Below are positions 56,861 to 64,000 of a stretch of DNA of 64,000 nucleotides, piece after piece. Source of the DNA: Bradysia coprophila (Eukaryota > Arthropoda > Insecta > Diptera > Sciaridae); contig NW_023503295.1 in assembly GCF_014529535.1 (NCBI RefSeq), forward strand, positions 4,050,183-4,114,182, in the 5' to 3' direction. The position numbers and the translations under genes are program-made. The first letter of the stretch is position 1; every line of letters starts with the position of its first letter. The notes under the pieces were generated by a model. That model was not told where the DNA came from. It saw only the letters and a program-made list of their open reading frames with translations, and made no database searches.

Positions 56861-58340
56861 ATTAAAAGAACATTAACTTCAGCTTTGTTTTTTAGCTTAT
56901 AAATTGTCGACATTATAAATTACAAAGCATTTGCTCACGTTCCTATTGCTGTTCAAACTAATTCTAAATTGATATATAAATAATTAAATGTAGCATATTA
57001 GGCCAAAAATAGGTAAGATATTAAGCGTTGTCAATTTTAATTGAAACGACATTTCCGACTGTCATTCATCACATACGTGTGTTTTAGGGCTATACAAATG
57101 GACGAATGGACAAAATGGAAATGTGTTTTTTAAGATGTTAAACTTATAATTATAGTTTGTTTAGGAGTAGTATCGCATAAATATTTGTTAACAACCGTAA
57201 TTTAGTGCACAGAAATGATTTCTTTTTCAAATTGAGCATGGAAATGAAAAATGAAATTTATTTTTGTTCAAAAATAATTGTTGTTGCTTGTTTTTCCTAA
57301 AAATATTGTCTAACATTGACGCGAGTCTTTTTACAAGTGCGATTGATTATTCGATAATTTTTTTTTTAATTTTTATTTTCTTAAGATTAATTTATAAATG
57401 ATATTGCGTCGATCAAAAATAGTTAATTGCGTTAAATATTTGCATTAAAAAATATTTTTAGTTCTTTTTGTTTAAAAAAAAATTGCTGTGTAGTTAATTT
57501 ATTCCATTGCGGTCGTGGCTACTTAATATGCAACAAATTCTAGAATTTTTGTTTCTATAATTCCTAACTTTGGAGGCAAAACAGGTCCAAGAGCTCTAAA
57601 TTACTACATTGAAAAATAGGATAAGAAGCCACACTCTTTCGTATACAACTACCAAAATTATTACGTTCTACGAATTCTTTAATATTTTTTTTTTCTCTTT
57701 TACTTCCTTTTATTTATTTAAACTTATATAGGCATGATGGTGCATTTATTATCTTTGTTTTTAATATAACAATTTTGTTTTCAAACTAAGATTTGATTTT
57801 TTTATTATTTTAATTTCTATACTTTTGAGGTTTTGCTTAAAAACAATTTTTCGAACAATTTTTTTTTCCTTTTTTGATTTATTTTAATTAAGAAATTGAT
57901 GCACGACCTACTCGTGTTCAATCAAATTCGGACACTTTGATAGCAGGCAATTGATATGAATGCAATGATTGAACTTACTTACGATTTTTTGGTATCAGAA
58001 ATTCTGATGGATGCGACCGTTCATAGGGGCATCTTTTCGTTAACTTTTAAAAATTTCGATAACTTTCAAGAATTTCGAGAATTTGCAAAAAATTTTGCGA
58101 ATTTAAGTTCTTGTAATTCTCGAAATTAGGTCCTGTCATTCTCTATGTATTTGACTGTATTGTGTTTCTTTGGTGACCGTGATCGTGTTTGTTAGTTATT
58201 GCACAAATACGATGATTTTTAAGTCAAAGTTAAATTACTTTCCATGTTAAAATGGCAATTTTATGAAAAATGACTGAAAAAAACTCAACGAAAAACCGAT
58301 TGTCGCCCTAGACGTGAGTTTAATTTGGCGAATGAAAATA
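56861..58340. other. Gene-free, AT-rich, partly T-rich on the plus strand
   Basis: No gene or shared repeat seen. A TTTTCGAG/AATTTGCAAAAAATTTTGCG-like stretch near 58040-58130 has weak internal symmetry. Confidence 0.5.
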
Positions 58341-58344
58341 TTTT

Positions 58345-58505
58345 TCATACCTAAGACCCGAAAATCCGTCCAATATGAAAAATACTATTCGTACCACGGA
58401 CTAAAAGTCTTTTTACCGTATCCGATTCCCCACCTCGCCTTCGGCTCTGTCTGGAAACTTCTCACACGCTAAAAAATACTTTTAGTCCTGTTAGTAGTAA
58501 TTGTA
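58345..58505. repeat. Palindromic motif with ACCTCGCCTTCGGCTCTG core
   Basis: GACTAAAAGTCTTTTTACCG on the left relates to CTAAAAAATACTTTTAGTCC on the right, around CACCTCGCCTTCGGCTCTGT and ACTTCTCACACG. It has the same plan as the motifs at 4334, 28663 and 62262. Confidence 0.5.
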
Positions 58506-58764
58506 TTGTAATTGTAATTGTATTCCACACAGTGTGATATTCAAGGAATGATAAAATAAATGCAATAATTAAAAAAAAAAGTCCTAGGGTGCGAAATGTA
58601 GTATTATATTGCGTTGAAAGTTCGAATAGGCGTTTTATAGTCTATTTTCGGAACTAATATCTAAAAAATTCAAAATTTTATCACAGAAATTTTTAACAAT
58701 TTTCAAAGATTTTTGCGAAATGAATAGGAATTTGGTTCAAAAAAATGGGCTGTGGTGCTTTTTA

Positions 58765-59920
58765 GGTCTTTGTTCCATAGGAAAAAAAGACCTATTGTGG
58801 GCACTTCATCTTTCCGTCCCTCCATCAGTGTCACAAATCAAATGTGATTGATAAAAATTAGAATTGCAATGCTACTATGAGCAAACCAACACCAGGCAAA
58901 TCAATTATTATCTGGTAACCGTAGCAGACTCATAGCAGACATTGCAATTTGAAAGTTTGGTAGTTGTTAGTAGTTGAACCCCCAATTTAGCAGCAAAGAT
59001 GTTTCTTACTCGATAGATGCACACCGACTGATGAAATTATTCGGCCTGCTGGTCTATTTATAAATAGAGTATTTGGTAGTTGACTACCAAAGTGGCAGTT
59101 GACTACCAAAGTGGCAGTTGACTATCAAAGTGGCAGTTGACTACCAAAGTGGCAGTTGACTACCAAAGTGGCAGTTGACTACCAAAGTGGCAGTTGACTA
59201 CCAAAGTGGCAGTTGACTACCAAAGTGGCAGTTGACTACCAAAGTGGCAGTTGACTACCAAAGTGGCAGTTGACTACCAAAGTGGCAGTTGACTACCAAA
59301 GTGCAGTTGATACCAAGTGCAGTCGACTACCAAAGTGGCAGTTGACTACCAAAGTGGCAGTTGACTACCAAAGTGGCAGTTGACTACCAAAGTGGCAGTT
59401 GACTACCAAAGTGGCAGTTGACTACCAAAGTGCAGTTGACTACCAAAGTGGCAGTTGACTATCCAAAGTGGCAGTTGACTACCAAAGTGGCAGTTGACTA
59501 TCAAAGTGGCAGTTGACTACCAAAGTGGCAGTTGACTACCAAAGTGGCAGTTGACTACTAAAGTAACAGTTGACTACTAAAGTAACAGTTGACTACCAAA
59601 GTGGCAGTTGACTACCAAAGTAACAGTTGACTACCAAAGTGGCAGTTGACTACCAAAGTGGCAGTTGACTACCAAAGTGGCAGTTGACTACCAAATTGGC
59701 AGTTGACTACCAAAGTGGCAGTTGACTACCAAAGTGGTAGTTGACTACCAAAGTGGTAGTTGACTACCAAAGTGGTAGTTGACTACCAAACTAATACGGA
59801 TGTTGTAGAGATGTTTACTGTTTGAGAGCTGCACACCGACTGATAACAAAGGCGGCTCGCTCGTCTATTTATGATTTGAAAATTTGATAGTTGAATACCA
59901 AAGTGGTACTTGAATATGTA
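58765..59920 (-). mobile_element. Candidate second Helentron-like family with a 19-bp minisatellite
   Basis: The plus-strand left end is a hairpin AGGTCTTTG...AAAAAGACCT (58765-58794) followed by a CCGTCCCTCC stretch, matching the layout of the AGCCCC/GGGGCT hairpin and GTCCGTCTGTCC of copy B. Towards the right lies a long minisatellite. The segment beside it (AGATGTTT...GCACACCGACTGATRA...GTCTATTTAT) is present on both sides in the same orientation (58995-59070 and 59806-59875). The right end is not defined. Another copy, in the opposite orientation, begins at 63893. Confidence 0.45.
59075..59790 (+). repeat. Minisatellite, 19-bp unit TTGACTACCAAAGTGGCAG, ~37 copies
   Basis: Mostly perfect repetition with a few variants (AAGTAACAG, AAGTGCAG, AAGTGGTAG). 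The variant GGTAGTTGACTACC, found at both edges, is a perfect 6-bp-stem hairpin, and the main form has lost one pair by T-to-C change. The unit length is not a multiple of three and stops occur, so it is not coding. Confidence 0.97.
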
Positions 59921-61141
59921 CCAAGACAGTAGTGTACAGAAATTTAAAAAAATATGAAAAATGACCTCATCAGGCTTCAGCCGGTCTATTCTTGTTTGTG
60001 TTTCAAGCACTGGCATTTGGCGCCTTCAGTGAAGGCTTCACCTCGGATCAAGTTCACACAAAAACTGGACGTGTTACATCTCTATTTATCTATTTACTGT
60101 TGTATCAAACACTAGCCGATACTTTGTACAGAAGATGTATAAGAGATTTAATGATTAATATCGCAAAAGGAAAGTATTGCCTTTAACTTATTCACTCTAA
60201 GAAATTGTATTCGAAATTTATTTACTTTAGTGGCAATGTTTGTTGTGTACAAATTAAAAATAATTTCTGTGTGAGAATGCAACACATTTCTGATAAAGCC
60301 GCGATCAAAACTGTTCCTCGTAAGTTCATTCATTGTTCAATTATAAATGTGTTCTTTGGATATTGGAATCCCTCATTGTAGCTGCTGATAAATAAAATAA
60401 TTTTACTCAATCAATGAAGGTGCTTTTTTGTTGACTAAACCTTACAATATATTGAATATTATAATCCTTGCGCTAAAAATCTGACGTATTTTACAGTGTC
60501 GTTTTGTTGTTGTTGATGTTTTATCATAATAAAATTATGTTGAAATTAAAGCGTCTAAATTGTTTCTAATTCACTAGAGAAAGTTTTTTTTTCGCTACAA
60601 AGGTAAAGAAAGATAAAATTTTTCGCGTGAAAATATTTTCGTTTTCGTTTTTTACGAAATTTCTTTGCTTAACTATCATCGAATTCAGTCAATTTTCATT
60701 GAGGAGATGAAGATCCGCCATTTTACTATTTTCGATTCTGGATTCGTCGTCGGAAAATGCAAAAATATCCACCTGATTTCGATTATTAATTTGGGTGCGT
60801 CAACGGAAAACTCCTCATTCCAGCACTACGATACAGTTCCTGCCGATTTACAAATATGATTTTAAGTATCCTAGTGCAGCAATCAACCGTAAATAAAAAC
60901 TTTCCTGACGTGAACCTATAGGTATGCACAACAACTTATGTCCAACAGTGGCTTCGGTTCCAGGGCTCTCGCCCTACCTTCTCAAATTGACTAATTAATG
61001 TAAAACTAAACTGAAAGTTTTCTGACAGATGTCAAAGCTGTCAACCCGAGGCGAAGCCGATATTATAAACATGGCATCGTATGCGCAAAACTGGCACCTA
61101 ACCATTCGTTAGAAACAAAACGTAGAAATTTACAATTACAC
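59921..61141. other. Intergenic, nothing firm
   Basis: A 64-codon plus-strand frame (59992-60186) reads plausibly as protein but has no partner exon or clear domain. Other frames look random. Confidence 0.45.
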
Positions 61142-61601
61142 ATAAGAGTGAAATCGCCAAATCTTCGAACAACTTTGGGCTAGGCTCTCTCACCATACAT
61201 ACCATGTCTCGGACTTGTGTCACTGCAGCCGTTCAGGTACTTCAGAAAATCACCTATTTTTTCATCTAAAGTCATTAATGTCACCGTCAGGTGAACATGG
61301 ACCTGGTGGTAAGTATATTCAAATTTTGCGTCTCTTCAAGACCTTCAAACGTAGCTAAAAAAGTTTTTTCCCGAAATTGTTTCACTCGGGTAATTGCAAA
61401 AAAAAACGATTTTGGGCCCCTTTTGGCAGACCCTTACTTCACTACCTATCGTCGACAACAAAATAAATTTCACCAAACGTAGGACTACGTTTTACTCGCA
61501 TCAGTTCAACGCATCGAATGAGCTGTGACTCTATAAAATCCGTGACACCTTGTCCCAAAATGTCTGATTTTGTTCGATCTTTTGGCGATACCACTCTTAA
61601 G
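61142..61601. mobile_element. Foldback, CTTAAGAGTGATATCGCC family, copy 2, internally deleted
   Basis: ATAAGAGTGAAATCGCCAAA at the left and TTGGCGATACCACTCTTAAG at the right match the 52147 element. The left arm loses about 180 bp after ACAACTTTGGG. Confidence 0.75.
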
Positions 61602-62261
61602 CAAAGCACGTTTTCCTGCATAGCAGTACATTATCACGGGATTTGGAAATTTGACCCATGAGAAATATTTTCCAAATATTATTTTTCTATTGGGTTCCAA
61701 TAACTTCATTTTTATACCGAAGCGAAGTTTCTACAATATGTGATGATTGAATTATAGAACCAGGGCTACCTTCGCTATTATGCAATGGCTCATGTTTCTT
61801 GCATCGATCGTTTTGAATTGTCGAGATTGTGGAAACATTTATGACATTGAGAAAAAATGACTACAGGTACTCAATTATATTATGACTATGGGATTGTAGG
61901 ATTCATTCCTTTTACATCCTACACACTTCCCACATTCAATTGAACCAACGAATTCAATTTCATTTTTGATTTTGTCGATTGGCACCATTGACAGACAAGT
62001 GGTCAGTTCTCATTATCTGCTTGTGGTGGCACCATATACTTTGCGTGTCCAAGCAGTTAAAGAAGTATTAGGTAGCGTCAATCAAAATTCTGAAAGAACA
62101 GTTTAGATCAAATCTGATTTGATCGCAAAGGCAGTAAGCAATTTAGAAGGTTTTTTTTGTGCACTATATGTATTTTACATGCTACATGCGTCGAAAACGA
62201 TACTTTTCATGTTTCACGCACTAATTTCGACTTCCAAAGCATGCAAAAACCACTCGGGATA
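61602..62261. other. Intergenic, nothing recognised
   Basis: AT-rich. A TTCTGAAAGAACAGTTTAGA at about 62088 is a fragment of the 42387 MITE end. Confidence 0.45.
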
Positions 62262-62350
62262 AAAAGATGAAATGTCTCGTTTTCACGTGTTTATTGACCT
62301 CGGCTACGCCTCGTATCAACAAAATTCACACGAAAACCATACTTTTCATC
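62262..62350. repeat. Palindromic motif, best-preserved copy
   Basis: GGGATAAAAAGATGAAA on the left pairs with TTTTCATCTTTTTATACC, and GTTTTCACGTG with CACACGAAAAC, around the core ACCTCGGCTACGCCTCGT. A diverged relative is at 30238-30335. Confidence 0.6.
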
Positions 62351-62690
62351 TTTTTATACCAAGTCATGTAAAATACTAATGCTTTTCTGATCTTTCAAAC
62401 GTGAGAAGGAAATTCGTGTGAAATGGGAGAAATGTAAAACCCTAATGAAATACATGTAGAATCAATGGAACGAATTACATGAAGAAAACCAATAAAACCG
62501 TTAAAAACGTGTGTTGATTGTTGAGTTTAAATTGGACAAAATAGCAAAATTCTAATCATAAGATGTTGTGCAACAAAATAGCGATCGGCTGTACCTCCAC
62601 CGTTTTTGATATCCGCCTTCTTGGTACATAACATATGCAAGATTCTTTTCATAACATTTTCATTGTTCATTTGTCAACAGATTGCGAAGT

Positions 62691-63892
62691 GACATTTCAG
62701 TTATTTTTAAGCTTTTCGTAATATCGCAAAAACTGCAGGTTATTTCATTATCTTTGGGAACACGGGTTCTCCAATTCAAATGAGTGATAGATCGTTGGAT
62801 TCGTCTTTCAATTGTAGAGAAGTCGCATCTTTAATTTTTTCGATTAATTTTGTTTGTTTTCGGTGTAAAGTGTTTAAAAGTGAAGGCTTGTCAGAGGGTC
62901 CCGTGAACAGTTTTTCAGCAATAACTCAAGAAATAATTATTTAAAATCATTGGTATGATGTACTAATGTCGGTCTTGGGAAGACGTACTACAGGTGGAGT
63001 GTATGCACTGGCTGGTGCAAGTACACCTCCACAAAAGTTATGACAAAAACATTTTTTTGGACCTAATAACGTTTTACCGTTTTATTTCTTTTTATTGTCA
63101 AGCGAAAAAAAAGACTGCTCACCAAATATATAGTGTTCAGAGAGTCCACCTTCTCTGCAAAATTGATGTTCCAAGGGACTGACTGTGTAGTGTTGTAGCT
63201 TGCCTCACCCACTATTGTTCCAGATATATAAGATCCCAGTACTTCTGTGTTGCAAGCCTACAAAACCTGCAAGTCTTCGGAAAAAGGTTACTGTAAAGTT
63301 GAAAATTTTAACTTTCTTTCTAGGGGCTCTGCTACTGAAACAGCGTCTGGAAGTGCAGTCATTTTTATCTACTTTTTTCCTTTTTCCGAAGACTTGTAGT
63401 TTCTGTAGGCTTGCCACACAGAAGACCTGGGATCTTATATATGTGAAACGATAGTGGGTGAGGCAGGCTAGAACACTACACAGCCAGTCCCGTGAAACAT
63501 CAATTTTGCAGAGAAGGCGAACACTATATTTTTGGTCATAAATCTTGTGGAGGTGTACTTGCACCAGCCAGTGCATACACTCCACCTGTAGTACGTCTTC
63601 CCAAGACCGACATTAGTACATCATACCAATGATTTTAAATAATTATTTCTTGAGTTATTGCTGAAAAAGTGTTCACGGGACCCTCTGACAAGCCTTCACT
63701 TTTAAACACTTTACACCGAAAACAAACAAAATTAATCGAAAAAATTAAAGATCCGACTTCTCTACAATTGAAAGACGAATCCAACGATCTATCACTCATT
63801 TGAATTGGAGAACCCGTGTTCCCAAAGTTAATGAAATAACCTGCAGTTTTTGCGATATTACGAAAAGCTTAAAATAACTGAAATTTCTGTCT
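62691..63892. mobile_element. 1.2-kb foldback/palindrome, axis near 63291
   Basis: The arms are mirror images over about 500 bp with only scattered differences. GGTGGAGTGTATGCACTGGC at 62994 is the complement of GCCAGTGCATACACTCCACC near 63570. The open frames on both strands (63200-63585) are shadows of the palindrome. The tips are ACATTTCAG and CTGAAATTTCTGT. No coding sequence. Confidence 0.9.
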
Positions 63893-64000
63893 TATATATA
63901 GCAAGCAAGTAGAATCATTTCGTCAGTCGGTGCTTAGTTCTTCAACAGTAAACATCTCTGTCGAAAATTACGTTTGGTAGTCAATAATAATCTTGGTAGT
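63893..64000 (+). repeat. Start of another copy of the 58.8-59.9 kb family, opposite orientation
   Basis: The reverse complement of this stretch contains GACTACCAAACGTA, AGAGATGTTTACTGTT and GCACCGACTGACGA, in the same order as at 59783-59850. The window ends as the minisatellite (TTGGTAGT) begins. Confidence 0.7.

Noticed and set aside
59075..59790. CRISPR-like regular array
   Set aside because: Units are contiguous 19-bp repeats with no unique spacers, in a eukaryotic genome; it is a minisatellite.
59992..60186. 64-codon frame vaguely like a membrane segment of an ionotropic receptor
   Set aside because: No pore or ligand-binding motif, no partner exon and no splice support; the resemblance is too weak.
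63205..63585. 126-codon minus-strand open frame
   Set aside because: It lies in the arms of the large palindrome and its partner occurs mirrored on the other strand.

Overview
The window is AT-rich, repeat-saturated eukaryotic DNA. It carries two clearly intact genes, both with short GT-AG introns, AATAAA signals and animal protein families: an SLC22-type organic-ion transporter and a KCTD2/5/17-type BTB protein, the orthologue of Drosophila insomniac. These proteins, the Jockey-like LINE and the wealth of foldback and MITE elements suggest an insect, most likely a dipteran. The species cannot be settled from the sequence.

Layout. 1-17 kb: no convincing gene; nested foldback elements, hAT-like and TA-flanked MITEs, a GC-rich 159-bp tandem array and a tRNA-like SINE head. 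17-27 kb: a 955-bp foldback, a truncated and frameshifted LINE (18.1-19.3 kb), then two copies of an element resembling Helentron/DINE-1 that carries a ~145-bp tandem repeat. 27-35 kb: the four-exon SLC22 gene, whose 5.9-kb first intron holds a third, ten-unit copy of that element. 35-44 kb: a mosaic repeat, an anomalous GC-rich block, two possible convergent gene ends that overlap at their stops (38.1-38.8 kb), a multiply broken gene copy (40.3-41.2 kb) and more nested foldbacks. 44.7-45.5 kb: the compact insomniac/KCTD gene. 46-51 kb: a LINE ORF1 remnant, a 710-bp tandem duplication containing foldback elements, and the 3' end of a second LINE type with a restriction-like endonuclease domain. 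51-64 kb: no gene; MITEs, foldbacks, a 19-bp minisatellite of about 37 units inside what may be a second Helentron-like family, and a 1.2-kb palindrome.

The two genes have no evident functional link. One predicts an integral membrane transporter, the other a Cullin-3 substrate adaptor. Most of the biology here is transposon biology. Several insertions can be dated relative to each other because filled sites, target-site duplications and matching empty sites occur in the same window. The most unusual signals are: (i) rolling-circle-like elements that carry expandable satellites; (ii) hAT-like foldbacks whose arms are built almost wholly from one degenerate 6-8-bp word, with a different word in different members; and (iii) a recurring palindrome with a CTCGCTTCGCTC-type core.

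Limits: identity statements are by eye, boundaries of unflanked repeats are approximate to about 10-30 bp, and family names rest on recognised motifs, not on searches.
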